In this document: positions 8,917 to 17,949 of the stretch, piece by piece
How the letters are laid out: each line of letters opens with the position of its first letter
How positions within the stretch are numbered: the stretch's first letter is position 1
Source: Geobacter sp.
GTDB lineage: Bacteria > Desulfobacterota > Desulfuromonadia > Geobacterales > Pseudopelobacteraceae
Reading direction: 5' to 3'
Length of the DNA: 64,000 bases
Assembly (NCBI GenBank): GCA_003574895.1
Contig: PJFB01000004.1
Location: 248,001 to 312,000, forward strand
Translations under genes and position numbers: made by a program
The notes under the pieces: generated by a model
Seen by the model: the letters and a program-made list of their open reading frames with translations, nothing else
Told to the model about the DNA's origin: nothing
Database searches by the model: none

Positions 8917-9345
8917 GTGAAAAAGACCATTCTTACACTTCTTACAATTTCCGCACTCGCCATCACAGGTTGCAAGGAAAAACCCAAAACCGAGGCTCCC
9001 CAGCAACCGGCTGGCATGCCTGCCCAGGGACAGATGCCACCAGGTCATCCTGCCGTTGCCCCTGGCGAGAATCCCCACGCCGGCATGAAGGCCCAGGAAA
9101 TCCCCGCCGGAGTTGGTAAAAAAGCCAAGGTAACCCAGACAATGAATGCTGCCGGTTACACTTATGTGGAAGCCACCGATGACAAAGGCCAGAAAACTTG
9201 GTTGGCCCTGCCTGAAGTGAAGGTCAAAGTAGGTGAATCCATCGAGTATCCGGAAACTCCGCCGATCACCAATTTCCAGAGCAAAACCCTCAACAAGACC
9301 TTTGACAAGATTTCTTTCATCCCAGGCATCAGGATCGTGAAATAA
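8917..9345 (+). CDS. Small lipoprotein, NrfJ-like
   Basis: A GTG start at 8917 sits six bases after a perfect AGGAGG. A TTG at 8911 abuts that site and is unlikely. The 142-residue product has a lipoprotein signal (lipobox AITGC, Cys near residue 19) and a Pro/Gly/Met-rich linker (about 28-60). A compact C-terminal domain follows, with GYTYVEA and the WLALPEVKVKVGE segment, like NrfJ-type small periplasmic proteins found with nitrite-reductase genes. No partner gene is adjacent. It ends at a strong terminator. Confidence 0.7.
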   Translation: MKKTILTLLTISALAITGCKEKPKTEAPQQPAGMPAQGQMPPGHPAVAPGENPHAGMKAQEIPAGVGKKAKVTQTMNAAGYTYVEATDDKGQKTWLALPEVKVKVGESIEYPETPPITNFQSKTLNKTFDKISFIPGIRIVK

Positions 9346-9364
9346 ATCCTTTAGATAGAACCTG

Positions 9365-10945
9365 TTACCCAGCGGGGCCGTCATGGCCCCGCTCTTTTTT
9401 TATGCCAAGGGCAGCCAACGAAGGGCCATGCATGGGAACAACCTCCAGCACCTTGCGACAGCACTGTGCAGCAACTCTTCCTTCACCCTGTTCGCGGTAC
9501 AAGTCACCCAGCAGATACCATCCCCAGGGATTAGTAGCCTCTTTCTCCGTAATTTCCCTGAATTCCTGTTCGGCAGCGGTAAAGTTGCCATTCTGCCGAT
9601 GCCACTCTCCGGCAAGTACGTTGGTTGTATAACAATATCCCAGCAACTGTTTCTGGCGCCGGAAACGGCCCGCATCACGCTGTGCATGCCCCGCAAGCGC
9701 TTTCAGCAGTCGGCTGGAATCAGGGCCAGGTACTCCTGCAGCATATACGGCAACATCCGGGTTTTCCTCGAAGACGTCTTTATCAACCAGGCCCTTTGCC
9801 ACTGCATCTTCAAACAGCTTGGTCCCCGGGTAGTAGGCCAATGGTGAGACATAACCGTCATCGGGACGGATGCGCCGAATCAGTTCCACTGTCTGCTTGA
9901 TATCAGCTTCCGTTTCGCCGGGGACATTAGATATAAGATAAACCGACAGATTTATACCTAGTTTCCTGATCAGCGATGCAGCACGTTCCACTTGACCGGG
10001 GGTAATGGATTTACCGAGCCGCTTCAGAATTTCCGGCGATCCGGATTCAACCCCCAATTGGACACACTCGCAACCGGCACGCTTCATCCATGTCAACATT
10101 TCTTCATCAATGGCGTTGACACGGGATTGGCAGTTCCAGAGCAGGTGGGCCCCACCTTCGATCAGCAGACGGCAGAACTCAATCGTACGATTACGATCGG
10201 CCGTAAAGGTGTCGTCGCGCAACGAATAGTAGATCAGACCATACTTATCGCGGATATATCTGATTTCGTTATAGATATTTGCTGGAGATCGAAAGCGTAT
10301 CTTGCGTTTCCAGAATCCTGGCGAACTGCAAAAATAGCACGCCGAAGGGCATCCTCTGGCAGTAAGTATGAACTCAGACTGCAATTCTCGGTCAACACCG
10401 ATCGAGTCTTCCAGGTAACGGCTGGCAATGGGCAACAGATCAAGATCCAACAAGGGAGGGCGCAGATCATTGACCACAACCTTTCCACAATGACGGAAAG
10501 CGATTCCCCTGGCGCTTTTCCAATCCTGGCCCGCCGCAACAAGGCCGGCAATTTCTTGAAGCGTAGCCTCTCCTTCTCCCAGCACAACAATATCCACCGG
10601 CGAGCCTTCTGCCAACAACTCCTTGTAACGGAAAGTTGCATGTGCTCCTCCCATAATCACTGTTGAACCCGGGCGTTCCCTGCGGACAAGCCGGGCCAGA
10701 TCGAGTGATGCGTGCCGATTGTGAGTCCACTGGGAGATCCCGATGATATCCGGCTTCAGCAACCGCAGATGCTTAATGACGGCAGCCTCGGGCCATCCTG
10801 AAAAGTTGGCGAGCAGCGCATCAAAGCCGGCCTCTCTCAGGCATGCCAGCAAGGAACATAACCCCGCAGGCAAGACACTGACAAACGGATCGTTGCGGTC
10901 CGGAGCCCCGGACATGTAGGCAAGCAGCATTTTCATGTTGAACAC
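9365..10945 (-). CDS. B12-binding-type radical SAM protein with C-terminal TPR-like region
   Basis: The 526-residue product has an N-terminal cobalamin-binding-like Rossmann domain (about 1-150, with VLGEGEATL typical of these enzymes). A radical SAM barrel follows, with its cluster ligands in CPSACYFC (Cys199, Cys203, Cys206), and then a TPR-like C-terminal ~100 residues (WGWYLLGDLYREQGE). Such proteins carry out methylation or other radical chemistry; the substrate is unknown. The likely GTG start at 10945 has no visible ribosome-binding site and lies just downstream of a terminator hairpin, so the true start may be the ATG at 10936 or later. No neighbour points to a pathway. Confidence 0.82.
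   Translation of the reverse strand: MFNMKMLLAYMSGAPDRNDPFVSVLPAGLCSLLACLREAGFDALLANFSGWPEAAVIKHLRLLKPDIIGISQWTHNRHASLDLARLVRRERPGSTVIMGGAHATFRYKELLAEGSPVDIVVLGEGEATLQEIAGLVAAGQDWKSARGIAFRHCGKVVVNDLRPPLLDLDLLPIASRYLEDSIGVDRELQSEFILTARGCPSACYFCSSPGFWKRKIRFRSPANIYNEIRYIRDKYGLIYYSLRDDTFTADRNRTIEFCRLLIEGGAHLLWNCQSRVNAIDEEMLTWMKRAGCECVQLGVESGSPEILKRLGKSITPGQVERAASLIRKLGINLSVYLISNVPGETEADIKQTVELIRRIRPDDGYVSPLAYYPGTKLFEDAVAKGLVDKDVFEENPDVAVYAAGVPGPDSSRLLKALAGHAQRDAGRFRRQKQLLGYCYTTNVLAGEWHRQNGNFTAAEQEFREITEKEATNPWGWYLLGDLYREQGEGRVAAQCCRKVLEVVPMHGPSLAALGIKKERGHDGPAG
9371..9401 (+). terminator. Rho-independent terminator
   Basis: A nine-base-pair stem, AGCGGGGCC/GGCCCCGCT, with a five-base loop is followed by a run of T. 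It closes the lipoprotein gene. Its DNA also encodes the last codons of the convergent radical SAM gene, so coding and termination signals overlap. Confidence 0.85.
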
Positions 10946-10947
10946 GC

Positions 10948-10980
10948 AAAAAAAATCCGGGCCATCTGACCCGGATTTTT
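10948..10980 (-). terminator. Terminator hairpin after the LysM-NlpC gene
   Basis: An eleven-base-pair inverted repeat, AAAAATCCGGG/CCCGGATTTTT, with an eight-base loop works on both strands. On the minus strand it closes the gene ending at 11007, and it ends only three bases before the start codon of the radical SAM gene. Confidence 0.8.
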
Positions 10981-11006
10981 AATTATAATTATCGGTTAGT
11001 AAACGT

Positions 11007-12056
11007 TCAATTACTTGTATTCAGTGACAGACCCAAGGTGTCATTGTTCAATACTTCGTTTTCATTCTCTTCATCGACGCCCTGAAGTAATTTACTGTAA
11101 TTTATGTTGTCGCCGGAATTGGATGTATCGATCCGGCGTGCCCCCAAAAAGCGGGAAAGGTAGTAGGGCGTATCCATGGAAGAGATTACGACACGATGGT
11201 CACGCGATGAGGCGTGAATCATTTTGCGGTTTCCAAGATAGATGCCGACATGGGATGGAAACGGGGCATACGTCTGGAAGAAGACCAGGTCGCCCTTCTG
11301 CAGATCGCCTCGCATCACCTCGGTGCCGGCATAGAACTGTTCGCGGGCGGTTCGGGGTAAATTGACCTTTTGCTCGCGGAATACCTGCTGCACGAAGCTG
11401 GAACAATCCAAGGCCGTACGGCTATTGCCGCCAAAGCGGTATCGCGCTCCCAGGAAACTGTAGGCCGTCTTCTTGAGGCTGCTGATCTCGGAATTGCTTT
11501 CTCCAAGATTTTTTGCAAGATCTACCGGGCGATCGCCATCGATGTCGCTCAACTCTGACAAAGTATTCGAGAATTCCTGATCATTAAGAAGATCCCTATT
11601 AACCAGTTCCAGCCTGTTACCGGCGCCAACCGTGCGCGGCGACTCTTCAACTACCGGAGCAGCCTCATTCAATGCAAGTATCTGACCCGGCTTGACCTTG
11701 TTGCCCTTCAAGCTGTTGAGGCGCCTCAAAACAGACATTTTAACGCCGGTCTTCTTTGCTATCCTGGGAAGGGTGTCACCCTTTACAACCTTATAACTCT
11801 GAGTTTTTTCGGACAGCTTGGTCTTTTTCGACTGTGCATCGGCACGGGAAGGAATGATAAGACGGGTTCCACGGTTGACACGAGTTCCGTTAATATTGTT
11901 GACGGATTTAAGCTCATCAACCGAGACATGATACTTGCGGGCAATAGAATTTAAGGATTCACTTTTACGTACGATATGGGTTTTGGACGCCAGAACCAGT
12001 TGTGGAAAGGCGAAAAGCATGAGACATATCAGTGTGATGTAACGGGTATGCACCAT
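11007..12056 (-). CDS. LysM and NlpC/P60 peptidoglycan endopeptidase
   Basis: This exported cell-wall hydrolase has 349 residues. A signal peptide (residues 1-23) is followed by two LysM peptidoglycan-binding repeats (about 28-70 and 87-130) and a C-terminal NlpC/P60 papain-like domain. The catalytic Cys lies in ALDCSSFVQ, the His in SHVGIYLG and a second His in MIHASS. The start is supported by GAAGGAGGG six bases upstream. It is transcribed alone and is probably a D,L-endopeptidase for wall remodelling. Confidence 0.92.
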   Translation of the reverse strand: MVHTRYITLICLMLFAFPQLVLASKTHIVRKSESLNSIARKYHVSVDELKSVNNINGTRVNRGTRLIIPSRADAQSKKTKLSEKTQSYKVVKGDTLPRIAKKTGVKMSVLRRLNSLKGNKVKPGQILALNEAAPVVEESPRTVGAGNRLELVNRDLLNDQEFSNTLSELSDIDGDRPVDLAKNLGESNSEISSLKKTAYSFLGARYRFGGNSRTALDCSSFVQQVFREQKVNLPRTAREQFYAGTEVMRGDLQKGDLVFFQTYAPFPSHVGIYLGNRKMIHASSRDHRVVISSMDTPYYLSRFLGARRIDTSNSGDNINYSKLLQGVDEENENEVLNNDTLGLSLNTSN

Positions 12057-12160
12057 TTTCCCTCCTTCTGCTTGTTCTAAAAACGAGCCATGTCGTTTTA
12101 TATCAGGTCAGACCAAAAGTCAAGCTCTATGTGGTTTTATTGTTTAATATCGATAGGTTA

Positions 12161-13597
12161 CTAATAGCTCCGTAATCTTTTCCGGCCTGCTCGGCGTGAA
12201 ACCAGCTTGACGGTAACCGGGTCCTCCCGCATCACAATGACACGCCTCTGGGGTGGGAGCAGGTTTTTGAGGTATTCCCTCCCGCTGACCAGATGTGCTG
12301 CGTCGATATCCTCGGTTCCGATCCCATCAATCCTCTCCACCTGTCCGGCCGGCCCCTCGATCTCGACCTTCGCAGGGTCGGACACAGCCACGTAACCGGC
12401 CAACCCCGGAGGCAACCTGCCTTTCAGAGTTACCCTGACCGGCACGGTCTTTCTGAGCTTTTTCTCTGCCACTACCTTGATCGCAGATGGACTGACATTG
12501 ACAATCTCCATGCCCGAAGGGAGCTTGAAGTCGGAACTTTTGATCCTGATCGTGGATTGCCCCTCGCGAATCTCCGACAAATCCACATCAGCCCCGATAT
12601 CCAGCTTGGCCGGTTCAGTAACCAGGCTGGAAAGAGATTTCAGCTGGACATCCACCTCTTCCGGACTGCTCTTTACCAGCACAAGCTCATCCGGGACCCC
12701 GTGGAAACTGACAGGCGCAGTGACAGTGGCAATCTGGCCCTGACGCGTGGTGATCAACGCCCAGAAAATCGTTACAAGCAACAGAATAGCAGTTTTAGGC
12801 AGTAAGTTCGATTTAAGCCGTTCTTTAATCGTCAGGCGTGGCACTTCGCTCGGCGGGTTGATCAGACCCTCCAAGGCTGCAACCAGTTCTTCACGGCATG
12901 CGATTCTGCGCAGTTCTCCTGCCACGGCAAGCGACACCTCGCCGCGCTCTTCCGAGACAACGGCGACAACAGAATCGGTACGTTCCGAAAGCCCCAGGGC
13001 CGCTCGATGCCGGGTACCGTAAAACTGTGGCAAATTGGGATTGGCAGACAAAGGAAGATGGCAGGAAGCTACCGCGATCCGGCCATCTTTAATAAGGGCC
13101 GCGCCGTCATGGAGAGGGGTGCTGTCGGTGAAAATGGTCTCCAGGATCTGGGCGGATATTGCACAATCCAGTTGCACGCCGTTCAGCATCAGGTCGGCCA
13201 GAGACTCACCGCGCTGGAATACCAAAATGGCTCCTATCCGTTTTTCCGCCAAGTCGAAAAGCGTTTCCACAATCACCTGAAAACTAGTCTGCTGTTGCCC
13301 GCGCTGGCTTCCGAACAGGTGACGCAACAAGCTGAAACGGTAAAGTGCCTGCCTGATCTCGGACTGAAATACCACTATAATCAGGACAATCAAGACCGTG
13401 CCCAACTCCTGCAGTATCCAGCTGGTCATGTACAAGCCAAGAAAGCGGGTTATGAAATATATCATGGTAACAACGCCCAGCCCGATCAACACCTGCATGG
13501 CACGGGTCTTTCGGAACCACGAATAGAGCTGGTACGCCAAAAATGTCATAATCAGTATATCGGCAATATCCTGAATTCGAATAAACGAAGGCATCAA
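12161..13597 (-). CDS. Diadenylate cyclase (CdaA-type) fused to YbbR domains
   Basis: The enzyme makes cyclic di-AMP from two ATP. The N-terminus has three membrane segments (about 12-27, 35-53, 60-77), then a DAC catalytic domain with the DGA motif at 164-166 and GTRHR at 194-198, both intact. A further membrane segment near 268-285 leads into extracytoplasmic YbbR repeats (about 290-478). In Firmicutes cdaA and the YbbR regulator cdaR are usually separate neighbouring genes; here they form one 478-residue protein. glmM and folP, frequent neighbours elsewhere, are absent. Confidence 0.9.
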   Translation of the reverse strand: MMPSFIRIQDIADILIMTFLAYQLYSWFRKTRAMQVLIGLGVVTMIYFITRFLGLYMTSWILQELGTVLIVLIIVVFQSEIRQALYRFSLLRHLFGSQRGQQQTSFQVIVETLFDLAEKRIGAILVFQRGESLADLMLNGVQLDCAISAQILETIFTDSTPLHDGAALIKDGRIAVASCHLPLSANPNLPQFYGTRHRAALGLSERTDSVVAVVSEERGEVSLAVAGELRRIACREELVAALEGLINPPSEVPRLTIKERLKSNLLPKTAILLLVTIFWALITTRQGQIATVTAPVSFHGVPDELVLVKSSPEEVDVQLKSLSSLVTEPAKLDIGADVDLSEIREGQSTIRIKSSDFKLPSGMEIVNVSPSAIKVVAEKKLRKTVPVRVTLKGRLPPGLAGYVAVSDPAKVEIEGPAGQVERIDGIGTEDIDAAHLVSGREYLKNLLPPQRRVIVMREDPVTVKLVSRRAGRKRLRSY

Positions 13598-13786
13598 CTG
13601 TGACTTCCTTTTGCAGCAACATTGCTGCTGGATTTTCCGGCAACCCTGGCAAGCGGTTCAGTCGGCCGGACAATTTCCCCGCTTTAGAGCCCCAGCCCTG
13701 TTTTTACTGGTTTAACTCCCAAAAGTGTGTTACAAGGCAAAATATTAGTTTATAACATTAATTTCAAACAAAAGGTAGTATAAACC

Positions 13787-14497
13787 ATGTTCAGGCTTTC
13801 GGATAAAGGTGAGAAAATACAGCAGATGTTCGGCACGATAGCTCCACGTTACGACTTTCTCAACCGGATGCTGAGCCTGGGGATTGATCGACGCTGGCGC
13901 ACCAAGGCGGTACGTTTGCTCAAGTTCCGGGAGGGATCGCGTATCCTGGACGTGGCCACCGGCACTGGCGATGTAGCCCTGGAGATTGCCAGGACAACCC
14001 CCCCATCGGTAAAAATCACCGGTGCGGACTTCTGCCAGGAAATGGTGGAATTGGGCGAAGCCAAGGTGGCTGTCTCGCCACATGCAGGGCGGATAGATTT
14101 CAGGATTGCCCCTTGCGAGGATCTTCCCTTCCCGGACAATACTTTCGATTCAGTGACCATCGCATTCGGGATCAGGAACGTGGTAGACAGAAAACTGGGG
14201 TTGGCAGAAATGTGGCGGGTGCTGCAACCCGGCGGGAGGCTGATCATCCTGGAATTCTCCACACCGCGATCACAACTTTTCAGGCAGATTTACTATTTCT
14301 ACTTCCGGCAGCTCTTGCCGGTAATCGGTGGGCTTTTCTCGCGTTACAACGCCTACAAATACCTGCCTGACTCGGTCCTGGAATTCCCTTCCCACGAAGA
14401 GTTCTCCCGCATGATCGCCGAGGCGGGTTTCAAAAACATCCACATCCACGAATTGACCTTCGGGATCGCCTCCATATACGTGGGTGAAAAGGAATAG
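13787..14497 (+). CDS. ubiE: Demethylmenaquinone methyltransferase UbiE/MenG
   Basis: This SAM-dependent C-methyltransferase performs the last methylation of menaquinone. The protein has 236 residues. The FGTIAPRYDFLNRMLSLGID signature lies near residue 14, the SAM motif LDVATGTGDVAL near 64, and the family motif IAFGIRNVVDR near 125. It begins after AAAGGTAGTATAAACC and converges on plsY, with only four bases between the stops and no terminator hairpin. Menaquinone fits an anaerobic respirer. Confidence 0.93.
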   Translation: MFRLSDKGEKIQQMFGTIAPRYDFLNRMLSLGIDRRWRTKAVRLLKFREGSRILDVATGTGDVALEIARTTPPSVKITGADFCQEMVELGEAKVAVSPHAGRIDFRIAPCEDLPFPDNTFDSVTIAFGIRNVVDRKLGLAEMWRVLQPGGRLIILEFSTPRSQLFRQIYYFYFRQLLPVIGGLFSRYNAYKYLPDSVLEFPSHEEFSRMIAEAGFKNIHIHELTFGIASIYVGEKE

Positions 14498-14501
14498 TCA
14501 G

Positions 14502-15098
14502 CTACGCCCTGAACTTATTTTCAGTTCCCGCAACCAGCCTCTTGATGTTCCCGCCGTGCTTGACGATAACTATCACCGCTATGAGTGTCGTCACCACCAG
14601 CAGAATTTTGCCCGCTCCCAACAGGGATACGGCAAGGGGCATGACCGCGGCCGCGGCAATTGATCCGAGAGAGATATAGCGCCACTTGAACACCAGCACC
14701 ACGAATACGCCCAGGGCTATGGCCAGCGCCAACGGTGCAAGCGCCAGGAACACCCCCAGTGCAGTAGCGACCCCTTTCCCCCCTTTGAAGCGCAAAAAAA
14801 CCGAAAACACATGGCCGCAAAAAGCCGCCAATCCAACCCATGCGACAAACTCCGGATTGAGCCCGAACTTCCTGGCCGCCAACACGGGTACAAGCCCCTT
14901 GAAGCAATCACCGATAAGAGTCAACACCCCCACCTTGCGACCGACGGTGCGATAGAGGTTAGTGGCGCCGATGTTGCCGCTCCCTTCCTGACGCACATCT
15001 ATGCCATAGGCTTTGCCGAGAAGAAGGCCTGTGGGTATCGAACCCAGCAGATAGGCTGCGGCCAGCCAGGCCGCAATGATTGTTATACTTTGTTCCAT
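14502..15098 (-). CDS. plsY: Acyl-phosphate:glycerol-3-phosphate acyltransferase PlsY
   Basis: PlsY catalyses the first acylation in phospholipid synthesis, using acyl phosphate. The product has 198 residues with five to six membrane segments and the three conserved cytoplasmic motifs: GSIPTGLLLG near residue 19, GSGNIGATNLYRTVG near 38-52 and FKGGKGVATALG near 104. The start at 15098 overlaps no neighbour. The gene lies eleven bases downstream of the NTF2-like lipoprotein gene and probably shares its transcript and that of bamD. Confidence 0.95.
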   Translation of the reverse strand: MEQSITIIAAWLAAAYLLGSIPTGLLLGKAYGIDVRQEGSGNIGATNLYRTVGRKVGVLTLIGDCFKGLVPVLAARKFGLNPEFVAWVGLAAFCGHVFSVFLRFKGGKGVATALGVFLALAPLALAIALGVFVVLVFKWRYISLGSIAAAAVMPLAVSLLGAGKILLVVTTLIAVIVIVKHGGNIKRLVAGTENKFRA

Positions 15099-15109
15099 AT
15101 AATGTCAGT

Positions 15110-15520
15110 TCACAGCCCGGCTGTAATCTTCCAGCCATCGGCCCCTTTAACTAGTTTCAAATGTTCCTTGCCATCCAGCACCATTTCCTTGCCGCGGATG
15201 ACTACTTTCAGCCGATACTTTCCCCTTACCTCGGCCTGCTTTCCGTCAATCTTAACCTGCTGTGCCTCTGACCGGTAAGACACGCTGTCATAGATCTTGA
15301 ATCCGGCATTCAAACTATCCCGCAATTCCTGAAAATGCTTTCCCCTGTCACTGTAGTCCGGAGATACGACTTTCAGGTAAAGCTTCAGGTCACGGGAATT
15401 CAGGGCCTGAGCCCTTAATTGCAGCACTTGCAGTACCTGATCCTTTTCGGCCCGCGACGGTCCACAGCCGGTCAAGCCTAAAAACAGGCAGAACAGTATG
15501 ACCGCAACCGGTCTCTTCAC
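15110..15520 (-). CDS. NTF2-like small lipoprotein
   Basis: The 136-residue product begins with a lipoprotein signal (LGLTGCGPS, Cys near residue 19). A small alpha+beta domain follows, with an N-terminal helix (VLQLRAQALNSRD) and four predicted strands, the pattern of NTF2/SnoaL-like folds. Its start codon overlaps the bamD stop by one base, so it is translated with bamD. A role in the outer envelope is likely by location; no specific function is known. Confidence 0.75.
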   Translation of the reverse strand: MKRPVAVILFCLFLGLTGCGPSRAEKDQVLQVLQLRAQALNSRDLKLYLKVVSPDYSDRGKHFQELRDSLNAGFKIYDSVSYRSEAQQVKIDGKQAEVRGKYRLKVVIRGKEMVLDGKEHLKLVKGADGWKITAGL

Positions 15521-16263
15521 TAAAAATACTTGTCCATGGCCTTGTTGGCGTCGTTGACATAAGGGCTGCCCGGAAACTCACGGAACAATCGTCCAAACAC
15601 CTCGCGCCCCTTGGGTTTCTGTCCACCCTCCAGATAAGCGACCCCCAGATAGTAGAGCAGTTCGTCGCAGCGCGGCAGGTCGCCGAAATTTTTCAACGCC
15701 TCTTCAAAACGGCCTATGGCAGCCGGATATTTGTCCTCCCTGAGATAAAAACGCCCGACATAAATCTCGTATTGCAGTTGCCTATCGCGGCAATCAACTA
15801 TTTTCTTTTTAACATCGGCGGCATATTCCCCGGCAGGGTACAACTTGAGGTATGACTCGAAGATGGTAAGGGCATTTTTGACCGGCGTCTGATCGGTGTC
15901 AATGCGGATAATCTGGTTGTAATTGCTCATTCCCTGGCGGTAAAGGGCATAACCGGCCCGTTCGTGGGTGGGATGGAGTTTACGGAAATCTTCATAGGCT
16001 GCCGCCGCCTCGATGTATTCCTTGTTGAGGAAATAAGCGTCGGCAATGTTTATTTCCGCCCGCGCCGTCAGATCAGGTGATTGATAGCTCTCCTTTACCT
16101 TTTTCCACTGGGCAATGGCATCCTCGTACTTACCGTCCTGGAAGTATTGTTCCCCTTCCTTGAACATGGCATCCGGAGACCTGTTGACCGGGGGGGTGGC
16201 GCAACCCTGAAACAGGGCGGCCGCCAGGACACACGCGACTACTGTTTTAGTGACATTCATCAT
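15520..16263 (-). CDS. bamD: Outer membrane assembly lipoprotein BamD
   Basis: BamD is the essential TPR lipoprotein of the BAM complex that inserts beta-barrel proteins into the outer membrane. The 247-residue product has a lipobox in LFQGCATPP (Cys near residue 21) and about five TPR units from residue 35 on (YFQDGKYEDAIAQW, YPAGEYAADV and others). Length and pattern fit the family. Tandem ATG codons at 16263 and 16260 follow an AAGGAAATC site. It heads a bamD/lipoprotein/plsY gene group. Confidence 0.9.
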   Translation of the reverse strand: MMNVTKTVVACVLAAALFQGCATPPVNRSPDAMFKEGEQYFQDGKYEDAIAQWKKVKESYQSPDLTARAEINIADAYFLNKEYIEAAAAYEDFRKLHPTHERAGYALYRQGMSNYNQIIRIDTDQTPVKNALTIFESYLKLYPAGEYAADVKKKIVDCRDRQLQYEIYVGRFYLREDKYPAAIGRFEEALKNFGDLPRCDELLYYLGVAYLEGGQKPKGREVFGRLFREFPGSPYVNDANKAMDKYF

Positions 16264-16347
16264 GATTTCCTTCTAAAGCAGGGGTACTTTCAGATATATA
16301 AATTTTCTGGATGATAACCGGATATCCATTCTCCTGCAACGTCAATC

Positions 16348-17676
16348 TCACAGAATGCCCTTACCGAGCCCATCAACCAGCAGCCGGGCTATAAGATCGT
16401 GGTTCAGCCAGACAACCGGAGCTTCGGGCTTCCATGAGCCATGGATCATCAACCTACCGGTTGCCAGAAAAACGATCCGAGACAGCTCGGCACATACCAG
16501 CCGTTTCTGGTCAACATGCATACCCATCAACTCGGCGGAACTGTTTAGCATCAGATCGGCCTGCTCGCTGGTGTTGTGCTGAGGCCAGCCAGCGAAATCC
16601 AGCAGCTGCGCCAGAACCGGGGACGCCAGGTAGGCATCGGCCCGCGCCAGCATTTGTTCCAGGCTTGTGCCTTCTTTCAGCATGTCCTGGCAGCGCCTCA
16701 TAAGCGGGGCGGCCATGGCTTCACCCGCCTCGCGGCGAATCGAGGTGATGAGCGGGTAAAGCGATATCTCCACGCCCAAAAACAAGGCGCTGGAATTGGT
16801 TTGGATCTCGGGGCAGTTGAACACGGTTGCCTGGATACCGCTTGCCGATGCCTCGGCTGCAATGTCTTCGAGGCGCATCTTGGCCCATCCTGGCAGGTAA
16901 GGGATGTAAGACTGCCAGCGATACTCGCCCCCCACCAGCACACCGGTGCCGTGGTAGCCGTAAGCGCTGTAACGCACCTGACCGCCATCCATGGCAATGC
17001 GATCACGCAGACCTGCCGTCGTCTCCAGCAGATAGCGGAAGGTATCGGCGGTCACCTCATCGAAACTCGCCCGACACAAACGTCCAATCCCGCTTTCCCA
17101 GAAAAGTTCGGAAGAGAGATACTTGTCGCCAGTCCCCTTGAAGACCCGGTTGAGGAGCAACATAAAAATCCTGGCCCTGGGGAAACCGCCAGCCATGACA
17201 TGGGAAAAGAGGACGTTGGAGCCTGGGGGAATTAGTTTATCCAATTCCCCGACCACTTTGGCCAGATTGGTACGGAAACGGTCCGAACCGGATCTTACGG
17301 CCTTAGAGATGAATTCATCGTTAAAATCGACCCCGGCCCATTCATCGGGCCGGACCTTTTTAAGCTGCTCGGCAACCGATGGCTGACCGTCAACCGATTC
17401 CATATCAAAACCGGCTTCCAATGGGACATTGATAATCTTGCCACCAAGCACCGCCTCGGCGTCAGCCAGCTCAACCTGGTTCAGCGGACGAAGCGTCCCA
17501 TCATTGTCACGCCTGCCCATGGTGGTACCGATCACGTTCATGCCGATGCTACGGGCTTCTTCCACCAATCCGTTGGCATAGCCGCGCCCGAACAGTTCAC
17601 CGACCAACACTATGTAGTCCCCGGCCCTGTACCCCGCCTTTTCAGGCAGGCATTTCATCGGCCTGTATTCCGTCAT
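16348..17676 (-). CDS. FabMG-like enoyl-ACP reductase family protein
   Basis: The 442-residue product opens with a Rossmann-like segment (YIVLVGELFGRGYANGL, then IGMNVIGTTMGRR) and has a long, otherwise unfamiliar body. I recall this architecture under the name FabMG, a group described as enoyl-ACP reductases with an enlarged SDR-like fold; this is recollection, not a search result. If right, it would reduce trans-2-enoyl-ACP in fatty-acid synthesis. Conserved-looking Tyr residues near 240-250 (RYSAYGYHG) could include the catalytic Tyr. The gene is monocistronic and starts after GGAGGATCGGATA. Confidence 0.5.
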   Translation of the reverse strand: MTEYRPMKCLPEKAGYRAGDYIVLVGELFGRGYANGLVEEARSIGMNVIGTTMGRRDNDGTLRPLNQVELADAEAVLGGKIINVPLEAGFDMESVDGQPSVAEQLKKVRPDEWAGVDFNDEFISKAVRSGSDRFRTNLAKVVGELDKLIPPGSNVLFSHVMAGGFPRARIFMLLLNRVFKGTGDKYLSSELFWESGIGRLCRASFDEVTADTFRYLLETTAGLRDRIAMDGGQVRYSAYGYHGTGVLVGGEYRWQSYIPYLPGWAKMRLEDIAAEASASGIQATVFNCPEIQTNSSALFLGVEISLYPLITSIRREAGEAMAAPLMRRCQDMLKEGTSLEQMLARADAYLASPVLAQLLDFAGWPQHNTSEQADLMLNSSAELMGMHVDQKRLVCAELSRIVFLATGRLMIHGSWKPEAPVVWLNHDLIARLLVDGLGKGIL

Positions 17677-17949
17677 TATCCGATCCTCCCTGTGTAAAAT
17701 TCGGTGAGTGTATTACCACGAACACCGCCTGCAAGGAAATAAAAAAGCTGCCACAACAGGAAGGCATCAGCGCTAACTCTCAAAATTACTTGCGTCTCGG
17801 ACGCGATCAGATTAACATTCGCAAGATTAAAATATAGACTGACAAAATTTGCCTGGAATCCGTCCGCCGGATATCCCATCTCTACAGGATTTCACGGAGT
17901 TTGATCAGGATCGATTCGAATACTTCATACCAATAGAGGGAGAATAGAA

